From contig JACATO010000680.1 in assembly GCA_018389105.1 (NCBI GenBank), positions 936,001-1,000,000 on the forward strand: a stretch of 64,000 bases of DNA, written 5' to 3'. This stretch comes from Nautilus pompilius. Its lineage: Eukaryota; Mollusca; Cephalopoda; Nautilida; Nautilidae. Below the pieces are notes generated by a model. That model was not told where the DNA came from and did not search any database. It saw nothing but the letters and a program-made list of their open reading frames with translations. A program made the position numbers and the translations under genes. Shown here in pieces: positions 11,275-21,943 of this stretch (position 1 is the stretch's first letter; every line of letters starts with the position of its first letter).

Positions 11275-13420
11275 CAGTCAAAGCTCGCTACTATGCCACC
11301 CGTCGGGACCGAGCAAAAGTGGCATAGTAGCGAGAGTGGCATAGTAACGAAGGTTTTTAAAAACGGCTTTATTGTAAGTAAAAAGGCTTTATTTTCGCAC
11401 GCTATCCATCATCTCAGTCCAAAGCTCTCAAATATCGTCGGCTGGCGCATCTTCTTCCGGCGGATCTGGAGCAGCTCATTGTCTAACTGATCACAGGCTT
11501 GCATCACACCGGGCTCCTGCTTCTCTGCTGCATGAACTTCCGGACGATGCTCCATGCACGCTGGGCTTCCTCGAAAGGAACGATTTCCTCCTCGACAGTG
11601 ACCTCGTCATCTTCGTTTTCCACTGGCTCCTCGCGGCACAGTATCTCCTTCGCAATCTCCTCCAGCGTAAAAGACCCACCAGTCACGAGGCGCTCGTCGG
11701 CTTCGAGAAAGTCAGACAGCTCGATCTCCTTGCTCTCGTGCATCTTTTCCTCAGCAGGCAGAGCTTCCCAGATCTCGAGTAGTTGCGCATCCTCTGGCTC
11801 AGTCTGGACCTCTTCTTCGACGAACTTTGCCTTCGCGAAACAGTTCCTGATCGTCGACTCGCTGACCTGCTCCCAAGCACACCGGGTGACGTGTAGAGCG
11901 TCGAGCAACGTGAACTTGAACTCCTTTCCCTCGTCCATGGCCTCAAGCCGGCGGCTCAGCAGGAGATTCTTGTAGTGGCGCTTGAGATTCTCTATGATTC
12001 CCTGATCCATTGGTTGCGAATTGGCTGTTGTGTTGGGTGGGAAGAAGACTAGTTGGATGTTGTCCAGCTGGAGCTCAGGAGGGTGGCCAGAGAAGTTATC
12101 GAGACAGAGCAGCACTCTGTGTCCCTGCTGGCCGAGTTGTCCGTCCCACACATGCAACATCTCCTCAAAAAGCTCCACCGTCATCCATGCCTTCGAGTTC
12201 GCCTTGTATGTGACCGGGATTTCCTTGTTCTTGAAGGCACGGGGTCTCTTGGAATTGCCGATCACCAGAAGAGGGAACTTCTCGCTGCCGCTCATGTTTG
12301 CCCCGACTAGAAGAGTGATCCTTTGCTTGCTTTTCTTTCCTCCAGTGCACCGATCTCCCCTGAAAGCCATGGTCTTGTTCGGAAGCAGCTGCCAGAAGAG
12401 TCCAGTCTCGTCCAGATTGAAGACATCGTCTGCAGAGTACTGTCCAAGCAAGGGCCGGAGAACCTGTTGGTGCCAATCAAGAAGGGATTGCGAATCCACC
12501 GCTCCAGCTTCGCCTTGCACTGTCTTAAACGTGATGCCGTGGCGCTTCCTGAAGTTGGCCAGCCAGTTTCGTCGCCTTCTCCTTGATCAGATCGCCGCTG
12601 ACAGGCAGATTCTGTCGGGTCTTGAGCCTGCGTCAGCTTCATGCGCTTTGATGGAACTCCAGCTTTAATTGCACCCTCGATTGCATCCTTCTTGCTGAGA
12701 ATGCCCTTCACGGTGGTTCTCTTAACTTCGACGCCCCATTTCTTGCTTATCTCCCTGGCCAGCTTGGACTGATTCGACTCCTTCTTTGCGGCATCGATGA
12801 TCTCCTCCTCCTGCTGCAGCGTAAAGTCAGTTCTCTTGCATTTCTGAGCTGACATTGTTAACTAAATTTGAAAAATAAATGATTTCGAAAATATCAAATC
12901 TATCAATAACTTCCTCAGAACGAGCTCTGGTAAATTTCATAAAAGACCTCTGTTTCACACGGCCAACTTACAGTGAATAAATTTTGCAAGCGCGTTCACC
13001 GTACGAGGATAAGTAAATTTGCAAGTGCATTCACTTGCATAACAATTGAGCCCTTATGACGCGCGTGAGTACGCGCACACATGCGAGGTCATCCAGGCAC
13101 GCCTACAACACACACGCGGCCAGTGCGCAAGCCCCGGGCATGCTGCAAAGATGTGCGCGTTTTGGCGTGTCAGCTCAAACGTAGGACAAATTTATGAAAA
13201 TTTTACAGTCAACTAATGATTTTGGTGTTCAAACTTTAACTGTAAGTACCAATTTTGCGCCCCCTTGAAAACTGCGCCTGGGGCACTAGTGGCATAGTAG
13301 CGAGATTAGGGGGTGGCATAGTAAATTTATTTTGTATTGAATTTTGTCGGGACCGAGCAAAAGTGGCATAATAGCGAGAGTGGCATAGTAGCGAGGTGGC
13401 ATAGTAATGAGCTTTGACTG
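11275..13420 (-). mobile_element. Tigger (pogo-family) DNA transposon, 2146 bp, near full length
   Basis: Terminal inverted repeats begin CAGTCAAAGCTCGCTACTAT on the left and CAGTCAAAGCTCATTACTAT on the reverse of the right end. They are flanked by TA duplications at 11273-11274 and 13421-13422. Subterminal regions carry the motif GTGGCATAGTAGCGAG repeatedly (near 11322, 11336, 13288, 13362, 13379 and 13396, with variants). These are probably transposase binding sites. A 'gtcgggaccgagcaaaagtg' block occurs near both ends in the same orientation (11303 and 13348). The element is GC- and CpG-rich compared with the surrounding intron, which suggests a comparatively young insertion. It carries one broken transposase gene on the minus strand. 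Confidence 0.92.
11504..12855 (-). pseudogene. Tigger-type transposase, broken in the DNA-binding region
   Basis: This would be the cut-and-paste transposase of the enclosing element. The start ATG at 12855 opens a CENP-B/pogo-type N-terminal HTH (MSAQKCKRTDFTLQQ...; AREISKKWGV, with a KGILSKK stretch). The frame is then broken twice: near 12616-12635, before the LPVSGDLIKEK motif, and near 12558-12570. At the second break the text expected between KATKLA and the NWLANFRKRHG motif is missing, at a CTGGCTGG microhomology. From 12520 down to 11504 an uninterrupted 338-codon frame carries GEAGAVD and the catalytic DDE-type domain. The acidic residues are Asp37 (NLDETG), Asp141 (CLDNFSGH) and Asp172 (QPMDQG), numbered within that frame. 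The tail is acidic. Catalytic residues are intact but the second half of the DNA-binding domain is not, so autonomous transposition is unlikely. Confidence 0.9.
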
Positions 13421-13422
13421 TA

Positions 13423-13790
13423 CCACAATATGCGTGCCTTCACACTTGATCTTGAGCTTAGGACATTGGATTGTAGGACATTTCCTTTGACCAGACCCTT
13501 TATTGTTTTTTTTTCTATTGGACAGAAATGGGTTTTTATGTGCTACGCACTTTCTGTAGCCTTGTCAGTGAAGATGATGATGGAGCATTTTTTAAGGCTC
13601 ATTTCTGTTGCATGGGTGACATCAGCAAGAGAATCTTAACGGTGAGTGCAGATGTGGAAAATAATGGTATGTTCTTGTCATGATATCACTGATGAAGGCA
13701 TTCAGGTTACTTTTCACAGAAGTGACAGTCATCTTGATGGACTTCGCAAGAAAGACAAATGTTACTGATGGAGCAAAGCAATTAGGAAAG
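13423..13790 (-). pseudogene. Tc1-like element copy 1, part B
   Basis: This continues copy 1 to the right of the Tigger insertion. It shares with the copy at 35480-36516 the blocks 'tttgaccagacc', 'gacagaa.gg.tt.tttatgtgcta', 'gtagtcttgtca.tgaagatgatgatg' and 'agcaagagaat'. On the minus strand it covers the N-terminal HTH part of a Tc1 transposase, with stops and frameshifts. The right terminal repeat is not clear. Confidence 0.65.
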
Positions 13791-14535
13791 TAATTGTGAC
13801 AGAATTATTAAATTTACCTTTGAGGAAAATACTCTGAAAAAATATGTAGAATTTTGCAATGTGGCTACAAAACTGGTGCTTTTTAATGACACTTTTCTTA
13901 TGGCCACCTCTGGCTTGTCAAACTTTTACCATTGTTAAGAAGTAGTAGTATTTAAAAAATGAAAAAAAAAAGCTGATTACATCTATAAAGCTTCAAAATG
14001 TGTAATTACAGAAAGACTGCTTTAGAAAGTGTATTTATAAAATTTCATTATTATGTCACCTTTTTTTCTGTATGCTGCAAATCGCTTGTATGATTTAGTA
14101 GATTGTTGATGCCTCAGCAAGTCAGTCAATTAGGCTTCACTGCTTTGATTTTATTTAGAGTTCCTTGATGCATTGGTTCTATGGAATCTTTCATGGCTGT
14201 AAAGAGCCATCTACAAATAGCAAGCTCTTTCATAGCACTACCATGCAAAGTATGTTTCTGTGCCAGTTAATAACTAATATAAATTTAAATGTAACTTTTA
14301 ATTTTTACTGAAAAGTAACATTTTTTTCTTGTCAAATCAACACAATTGAATATAATATAAACAAGGAATATTTTAACCCTTTTTCATGCAAACTGTCTAA
14401 AACATCTGAAATTGCCTTGGGATAATTACCCAATCAAGTTATTAAGCTTTTTGTAGTAGTGAACATAGCCATAGGTCTACATTTTGTCATCCATTGGGGA
14501 TTTTTGGAGTAAGGATAAGATTCAAGAAATGAGGG
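13791..14535. other. AT-rich intronic DNA
   Basis: No gene or repeat is recognised. It may include decayed ends of the neighbouring Tc1 and piggyBac relics. Confidence 0.4.
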
Positions 14536-14539
14536 TGAC

Positions 14540-15330
14540 AACAGTTGAACACCTGCCTCTGATGACCCTGATAAGAACCAACTCTTCAAAGTTAGGTCTC
14601 TCCTTGTGTAGTCACCAGGAACTTTCAGGTTATGTACTGGCTACCCAAGTATGTCAGCATTGACTAGGCTAAGGTAGCTTCCAAGGGCCTGTGCCATGTG
14701 AAGCAGTACCTTCCCATTAAACCTATCAAGTGGGGGCCTAAAGGTGTGGGCTGCAGCTGACATGCATAATGGTTACATGTTGAACTTCAGCATTTACACA
14801 TGAAAGACCTACTGTCAACTTTAGCAGGAATTAGGTACATCAAGGGAAGAGAAAGCTGTGGCAGAAGGGTAATCTCCTGGCTATCAGGTGGCATGATAAG
14901 TGGGATTTTGCGCTGCTGAATACAACTGCAACCCTGTAGAATTCGTCATCCAAAGGCAGTAGTACATGGGCAAGGTGGACCTTGCAAATCAGCACAGATC
15001 ATACTATCCTCTGTGGATGAAGAATGTGAAGTATTGGAAGTACTTAGCATGATTTGTTTTTCAATGCTTTTATACAGAAGTCTGAATCGGCTTAATGCCA
15101 AAAAAGACTTTTGGCTAGACTTTGAGGAAGGTCTGAGGAGTGGTTGGCTTCTGTTCCAGGAAACAAAAGTCGATGAAAAGAGAAAGTAACAGCTAGGTGT
15201 GCCCCAACAACTAAGATTACCACATTCTGGCAAGAATAGAGTGGGGAGGAAAAGGTTTATGCTGTTCCAGGAATGGTTACAAAATCCCTTAGGGTTTCAA
15301 GTGAAGGCCATCTTTTTCTCTCAGCTCTGC
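14540..15330 (+). pseudogene. piggyBac-type transposase relic (plus strand)
   Basis: With frameshifts allowed, the plus strand follows the piggyBac DDE_Tnp_1_7 domain. It shows YVSID followed by a KQYLPIKPIKWG block (about 14650-14736), which matches the DEAM-GR-KQYMP-KPIKWG-K region. Then come an AADMHNGYMLNFSIYT-like segment (about 14748-14800) and, in one clean frame, MGKVDLANQHRSYYP (14966-15010). The last is the MGGVDLSDQ motif that carries the third catalytic Asp. Its second Asp has become Asn. A W-K-Y-W-type segment follows. Many stops show it is long dead. Terminal repeats and TTAA duplications were not identified. Confidence 0.72.
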
Positions 15331-15639
15331 ACCATTCCACTGAGCATGTGATGGACAGTGATTACTGATTTTACTCTACACCTATAACTACTTGTGTTAT
15401 AAATTGAATTTTTTTTTTTTTTTTCATTTCTGGAGATATTCCTTTTTCATATGGATTACTGAACTGTGTGCTAATTCATTCCATGACTTTATAATTTTTT
15501 AAAATAATTTTAATCAGGTAGGTGCATTTTGTGCAGCCATTTTGCAAATTGCTTGCCCTTTTGTACATATTAAGTATTGCATATTTTGAGCATGAAAGGT
15601 TTAAAGAGTATACCTTAATATAGTATACCTTAATATGTC

Positions 15640-15810
15640 AGGGTTAGGAGATTACAGATTGTATGCTTACATACTGATTGGATTGCATGATCATTTAGCA
15701 TGGGAAGCCATGAATGAAAGTTCCTACTAGAACTCTTCATTTTTAGATGTTGGAGGAAACCATGCTGCTGACAGTGAAGATGAGTGAGAAGAAACCACGC
15801 CAGTGAGGTG
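15640..15810 (-). repeat. SINE copy (family S1), degraded
   Basis: On the minus strand it carries 'ggtttcctccaacatctaaaaa' (compare the other S1 copies) followed by a GTTCTAGTAGGAACTTTC-type stretch. It lies between a piggyBac relic and a hAT relic. Confidence 0.5.
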
Positions 15811-16110
15811 GCATAATTATTATTACATTCCTCCCCCATTTTTTGCCTGTACAAATTGTTATTTTACAATTTAATGCAAAATTTTGGAATTTTTTCACCA
15901 ACCAAAATTTTCTGGAAATATAATGCACTGCTGTCTGCTTTGCACCCTGATCTTACAAGTGCTTGAAATAGTCAATCAGAAGTGTGTAAGAAATGTAAAA
16001 TAGGGTATTTTAATGATTAATTGTGTCTTTTATGTGTAAAATTCAATATATTCTGGTTTTTATGTGTACCAAGTAGTAAGCATTTAGTGTGCACTTATCA
16101 TTAGAGAGAA

Positions 16111-16640
16111 ATGGCTGAAAAACGTGGTTCTGCTTCATCTCCAAGCAACAACAACAAAAAGTTTAAAGCAAAAGTTTAGGGAAGTGTATTCAAAGAAATT
16201 TAAATGTCATCCTCAAAGGATGTACAATTTGTGTTTATGATTTATCTATTTCTCATGGAGGTGAAAATGACATTAAAAAAACCATTTCAACACTTCTAAA
16301 TACCAGCAAAATTGTTCAAGAGCTATTGGAATTAATAAACTCAACTCATTTTTTGTAAAACTTGCTTCAAAAATATTTATCAGAATGTTTCCAGATTTAG
16401 AAATAGCTAAAAGATAGGGTTGCTCTAGAACTAAAACCACTGCAGTAAGAGAAATAGCCAGCAGTGCAACTGAAAAAATTATGAGTAACATTAAAACTAG
16501 AGCTTTATTGTCCATTGATGGCAGTAATGATGCTGAAAGTATATTTTACCCCATTTGAAAACCCCTGACAGACTTTAGAGAAGCATTGTCAGACTCTACC
16601 TTAGAGTCAGTCCTGATAAGAAGAAGGAGATGGCACAAAA
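16111..16640 (+). pseudogene. hAT-type transposase N-terminal relic
   Basis: An ATG at 16111 begins MAEKRGSASSPSNNNKKFKA, a lysine/serine-rich start, and stops soon after. Resuming in shifted frames are a BED-finger-like C-x2-C...H remnant (about 16200-16300) and a segment reading FPDLEIAKR-stop-GCSRTKT followed by TAVREIASSATEKIMSNI. The last part reads LLSIDGSNDAES (about 16505-16540). The Asp in that last segment corresponds to the first acidic position of hAT transposases. This organisation matches large BED/hAT transposases of animals. The copy is truncated before the catalytic core. The C-terminal hAT fragment at 50008 could belong to the same family but is 33 kb away. Confidence 0.65.
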
Positions 16641-16774
16641 ACCATGTTTCTCCTAAGAATTTACAGGTGACTTCCTAAAAGAACGCCAAAGTCTCTTAAT
16701 CAGTAGTATACCGTAGTTAGTAAGTATCATTAATTAAAAAACAGTAGCAAAATCATTTCCATTTATATATATTT

Positions 16775-16945
16775 TTGAAGTCTTTCCCTTGTCCTGGCAA
16801 GGACGGGGATTACTGTTTCTCAAAATTTAATATTAACAGGTCTGTAATTGGGATTCTGACATGGACCTTCAACCTTAGCAGTTTAGTATCTACTACTGGA
16901 CTAAAGTTATATTTTCATTTGTGCATGTTTCCTAAAATATTACCT
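16775..16945 (-). repeat. tRNA-headed SINE copy (family S2)
   Basis: Read on the minus strand, it has a tRNA-like arrangement: an A-box-like TTAGTCCAGTAGTAG, then 'actaaactgctaaggttgaa' and a degenerate B box (GGTCCATGTCAGAATCC). A non-tRNA body follows, ending near 'cttgccaggacaaggg'. The head differs from family S1. It abuts Tc1 copy 2. Confidence 0.45.
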
Positions 16946-16949
16946 TACA

Positions 16950-17404
16950 GCTACGATGTCTTGCCATTTCTTTAATTCCATCGTATTGGTGGTCATGGAC
17001 AGGTTACTCTCAGTGGATGATCCAGATGCTCTCACATGCTTAGTCAGATTTATTACAGGGTTTTGGGGGTTCCATAGAAGTTGAATGCCTTGACTTCTCT
17101 TCCAGACTGTGGGCTGAGACATGACAAGTAATGGCATGTGCTTGTCTTGGTGTTGCTGTTGCCAGTCTTCCAGATCACTGTGCAACAGCAGTGACATTTG
17201 TCTTGTTGAACTTAGTGATAATATTGCTTACAGATGCATTAGAAATATAGAGATCTTTGGAAATCTGTTTTACTCTGGCTGTAATCCAAAGGGGTTATAA
17301 CATGACCTCAGGTAAATGGAGAAATACGTAATCACACCTGAAACATGTAGACTTTGATCACATTCTTTTGGTTTTGGGGGTGGCTAAATTAATATGACAG
17401 GGCA
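16950..17404 (-). pseudogene. Tc1-like element copy 2 (transposase N-terminal part)
   Basis: The minus strand encodes a Tc1-type HTH segment, QISKDLYISNASVSNIITKF, followed by NKTNVTAVAQ-stop-SGRLATATPRQAHAI (about 17275-17120). This matches the paired-like DNA-binding domain and GRP-like linker of Tc1 transposases. The right end, 'tggctaaattaatatgacag', resembles the right end of copy 3, so it probably reaches the element terminus. The catalytic half is missing or unrecognisable. Confidence 0.7.
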
Positions 17405-20194
17405 TTTATTTACTTTCCATCGGCTTGATTTTCCAGATTTCTTTCCACATGCTTTGAACCATTTGTAAGAGATTTTTGTTAGATTTTCTCTATCTCTGTA
17501 AAGTAATCAAATACTGCTTTACTACTTTTGCTACTTTTGAGATCTCTAAAAATATCTCTGTGGATGGTGCCCTCTTTTGACCATCAGTGATTTTATGTTA
17601 CTTAATCAAACTAGAATAAGTTTTGACTTGCGGTATATGAATCACTTGGATATTCTGTAATTCTATTTTTATTAAACATAAGTGAATGTATGCATTTTTA
17701 GCTAGATAGACAAAAAGTAAAATATTTAAACATCATTTAGCTGGAATTAATCCGATATCTCTCTTTTCTTTTATATTTTGTGCAATCCCATTGAACAAAT
17801 TTCTGTGCTGTCTGAATGATTTTCCTTAATACTGATAAATTAATTCATGTTTGCTTGTTTTCTAATGTTGGGAAACATTAAAAGCAGAAATTATTTATTT
17901 TGAAAAATGTAGTTCAGAAATTTTTTGTAAGCCCCATTCCATATTGAAACTGGGATGAAATAAGCCAATGTTTACATTAGTTACACTCGTGTCAGTATTA
18001 TGTATGATTTTTGTGAAATTAGTTTCTTAAAAAAATATGGGAAAATGAAAAATCGATAATACCAGGGGGAGTCCTCAAAATTACAGTTAAAATGGTTATT
18101 AATAATTGCTATAATATAATCCAGCTTGTTTTAGATTTCTACATGTTAATCTGCATATTATGTAGTTTTATTTACTGATCATCTAGTTACATATATTTCC
18201 TTTTTACTTTGTCTTTGCTGGGGTTTTAGATTTGGCAGGAGACATAAATATGTAATGAAGTGAAACAGAAACTTTACTTAGGTTTATTTATTATAGTGGT
18301 TTGCTTTATTTTAATTTTTCAGACAAGAAAAGCACTAGGAACATTACCAGTCAAGAAACATTTCAAAATTTTATCATCTTGTTATTATTAATAATACTAA
18401 TTGTTATGGAATAGTGGATGGCTAAGTAGCAATCCAGTAACTCAATTGGCATATGGGAAAGAATGCCAAATCTCATTTTAAAATTTAAATAAAATGAGAC
18501 TTTTCACATTTTTATTATTCTTAGAAGTATATACTTTTATAAAATGGGAAAATAAGATGACAGCCTAATATTTGGTTGATTTTATATTATGCAAAGATGT
18601 GTCATTTTGATATGTAACATTGGCTTAGCATGGTAGTAACCTTTTTCAACTATAGTTCATGTAAGTCTTTAGATTACCTGAGGACTTCATAAAATCACAC
18701 ACCACTCCGCTTTACCTTAAAAAAGCATCAAAGTATGATTCCTACATTTTTTGGTGAAGGTTTTTGACTTGATGTTAGGAAGTAGAAATACTTTTACTGG
18801 AGTGTGCAACAAAGTAATCAAGAGTAACAGAGAACAATAAACTCTATGAAATAGATATTATGGCCACATTGCTCATTCAATATTCCTGTCCTGTGGAAGG
18901 TTCCATGAATTCATACTATTTTCAACCAGATGTTAAAATAAATGCAATCTTAAACACTTTTTGATATTTCTTTTGGTAGTGTTTCAGTTATGACTCTAGA
19001 TTTTAAAATCATCTGTTGGATTGGTGCTGCTTTGGGCGAAAATAAGCCATTCATTGAAGATTGCTCGATTGTATGCGAATTTTACCATAGTTAAACTTAG
19101 CCCCAGATATTTTTCCAAAGTTTACCATAATTCTTTTGTTATAGAGTATACAGTATTACTATTTCTCAAGGCTATTTCTTGTTAATATCTGAATGGAAAT
19201 AGCAGGGATGCGAGTTTTAAATTTCAGAAAGAGAGGACTGGTATTCTTTTTGTCTGCGGTAGCTGTAAGCCATTGCTGAAAATTTTAAACTCCATCGTAT
19301 TTGAAACTTTGAATTTTCACTCTGTGATGCCTTTCTGCATTGTTCAAGTCACCGATCCTTGTTAAATGTCATAGTATCTTTCAAAGAAATGCCTGTTGTA
19401 ATGTAGTGTTTATAACTGACTTTTTGCATATTTTTTCACATTGTTTAATTACTTGCTAATCCAACAGCTAATGTTAAGAATCAGTTCTACACGCAAATTG
19501 GCGGCATCTGATATTGACCTAAAACATGAAGTCCCAATTTTCAACAGTTTTCTGTTTGCTCAGTAAAAAAAAAAAATGCTGCAATTGATTTGCATCTCTT
19601 TGTATTATGTTTTCAAAATTTCTTCCCAATAATAAAACTTTGTGAGACATTTTTACTGACATGTTTTGCAAAAGAGCCAACATTAGAAATTAGACTAGTT
19701 CATTTTCTAGTCTCTCTTGCATGTTGTTGTGTATCAGTATAAATACATTGATGGGCTATACCAACATTAGTGAATTAGGGGTGTATAGATCTAGGCCTTT
19801 TGTGATGCCTATTGTCAGTATTTGTATTTAATCTAATCTGAAAATTAATACCAACATATGAGTATAATTTAGTTTTTATGGAGAATATAACCAAAAATTG
19901 AACTTGTAAATTTGTAAATGCTAAATTTTGAATTTTAAATGCTACTTTGCTTTGACTAGATGCTAATTATTAGCCCTGGAGAAAAGCTGGAAAATATTCT
20001 ATAACTAGTATTTCAGTTATTTAAAAACAAAGTGAATTGCAGAAAATTGAAATGCAAAGGACTAGGTATAATTTGTTACTTATTGTTTAATTTTCTTTAT
20101 CAAAATGAGTTTTAGCTACTCAAAAAAAACTTGTAGATTTACCTTTTATTAAATATATTAATTTTAAATTAGCATTTGACCTGTTGTTATACCT
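17405..20194. other. AT-rich intronic DNA
   Basis: I recognise no gene, RNA or repeat here. Confidence 0.45.
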
Positions 20195-20425
20195 TTGACC
20201 TTTGGATTGTTTTATTGATTATAGCATACCAGCCTGTGTCTCTTGTGTCTAAAGAGCTGAGTTCGATCCCCATTCAGAATCATGACTCAGTTTAGCAAAC
20301 TTCTCATAACCTGGTTCATTCTTGGTTTTCTCTACCAGTCTGTCAGCATGGCTTTTCTTGGGGCATTTCAATTTCATCCTACAGCTAAGCAAAGAAGTTC
20401 TGTTAGGAACTTGTGACCTGTGGAT
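20195..20425 (+). repeat. tRNA-headed SINE copy (family S1)
   Basis: The head contains 'gtctaaagagctgaGTTCGATCCCC', a good pol III B box. The body contains 'ttggttttctctaccagtct', then 'tttcaatttcatcctacagc' and 'aagttctgttaggaactt'. The order of head, 'ggttttctc' block, 'tcctccca'-like block and 'gttttagtaagga'-like tail matches the copy at 31835. Confidence 0.6.
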
Positions 20426-21344
20426 TATGTGCTTTAATCTTGAACATTTGTGCTAAAATTGGATCACACATGCAGAGTATGACAACCATTTTCATCAGTT
20501 GTGTAATATTTGACTTATTTTGGTTTTCTGTCTTGATTGACTTGCATATGGAGTTAGTTAACCAAATTGTTCTGAATAGTGCATAGGTCAGTGTCATTGA
20601 TCAGGGAAGGTGCTGATATTTAACAATAATTTGTGTATAACAGTTTTAAACAGCTTTGAGGATATTGGAAAAAATGCAGAATTAATTTAGAAAGATGTAA
20701 GATGTGTTATGTGCAGGTTTATTATTAGAATATGTACACTGCTTCATATGCACATGCACCAGTAGAACATTTTATTTGTAAGATTAAGATATTTCATAAA
20801 TAAAGATTCTTAAATTTATAGTCTGAAATCAAAAAAAAAAACATGTGGCTACTATCTTAACACAATCTAAAGAAAATTTATGATTGGAATTGAAAACAAT
20901 CTGATTCAGTAGAGTAATTCTCTCTGACAGACTATGAAACAAATCTTTGGTATGCACCAAATGTCTCTGTCCACATAATTGGTTGATTAAGGCTATCCAA
21001 CATATAAAGTAAACAATATTTCAGACAGGAAGAATACTTCTTGAAAATTAGAAGGACTAATTTTTTTAAGCATACAAAATTAATGTATATGAAAATAAGA
21101 TAATACTGTACTGTTTCAAAGTATGACCAGTGAATTTAAGTTTATGGTAAATAGATGTATGAAAACTATTAATTTCAGTAATCAAATTATCAAGGAAAGA
21201 ATTTTTCATTATGTTGCAACACCATAGTAAAACTCAAACGAGGATATAAGGTATCAAGTCATTGTAGTTTAAAAAAACTAGTATCAACAATGCAAATTTA
21301 TTGCTAACTCACCTACAAAAAAAATTTTGTAGTTAACCAGTATA
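20426..21344. other. AT-rich intronic DNA
   Basis: Nothing is recognised. The minus-strand frame 20403-20597 has no domain support. Confidence 0.4.
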
Positions 21345-21941
21345 CAGTCGATCCCCGCGTAATCGCAGTACAGCATTCGCGGCCCCAGTTATTCGCGGAA
21401 TTTTCCTTAGAACCTAACTAATAATTGTTCGTGGAAACCCCCGCATATTCGTGGAATCACAAATATCTTCTGCAATTTTTTTATGGCTTTTTTCATGGCA
21501 ATATATATATTTTCATGCTTTTTAACGCTAAATTATTAATAACAATATAATTTACTAATTTTGTAATATAAATACTAACGTAAATTCAGCAAAATATCAA
21601 TATAAAATAAACGCTATTGGCTGGAGGTTTGAAAGTAGCCAATCCGAGAGCGTTATTCATTTCTCCTTGCTGCTGATTGGCTGTTGCCCACGAGGCGCTG
21701 TCTCAGGCAGATGCAACCCAGCATCATCCCAGTTTACTGCGTGTAGCTATCTTGAGTGTTTCTCTGAGAGTTGTATTTTTTATTAAATTATTATTATATA
21801 TTTACTTATATTTTTTATTATGTTTTACGTTATATTTTGACATTTATAGGCATTTTTATGGACCACGTCCAATATTCATGGTTTTTCACTCTTCATGGGT
21901 GCTCTAGGAACGTAACCCCTGCAAATACCGGGGTACAACTG
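21345..21941. mobile_element. Tigger-type MITE, 597 bp
   Basis: The left end is CAGTCGATCCCCGCGTAATC and the right end, read in reverse, is CAGTTGTACCCCGGTATTTG. Both are flanked by TA (21343-21344 and 21942-21943). This CAGT-GWYCCCCG-type terminus with 'ttcgcgg' subterminal repeats is typical of Tigger/pogo elements. The interior holds no transposase. The 76-codon frame at 21677-21907 reads into the right end and is not a gene. The ends differ from the 11275 Tigger, so this belongs to a different subfamily. Confidence 0.85.
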
Positions 21942-21943
21942 TA

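Noticed and set aside
11499..12668. Long plus-strand frames (158 and 215 codons)
   Set aside because: They are serine/cysteine-rich shadows of the Tigger transposase encoded on the other strand.
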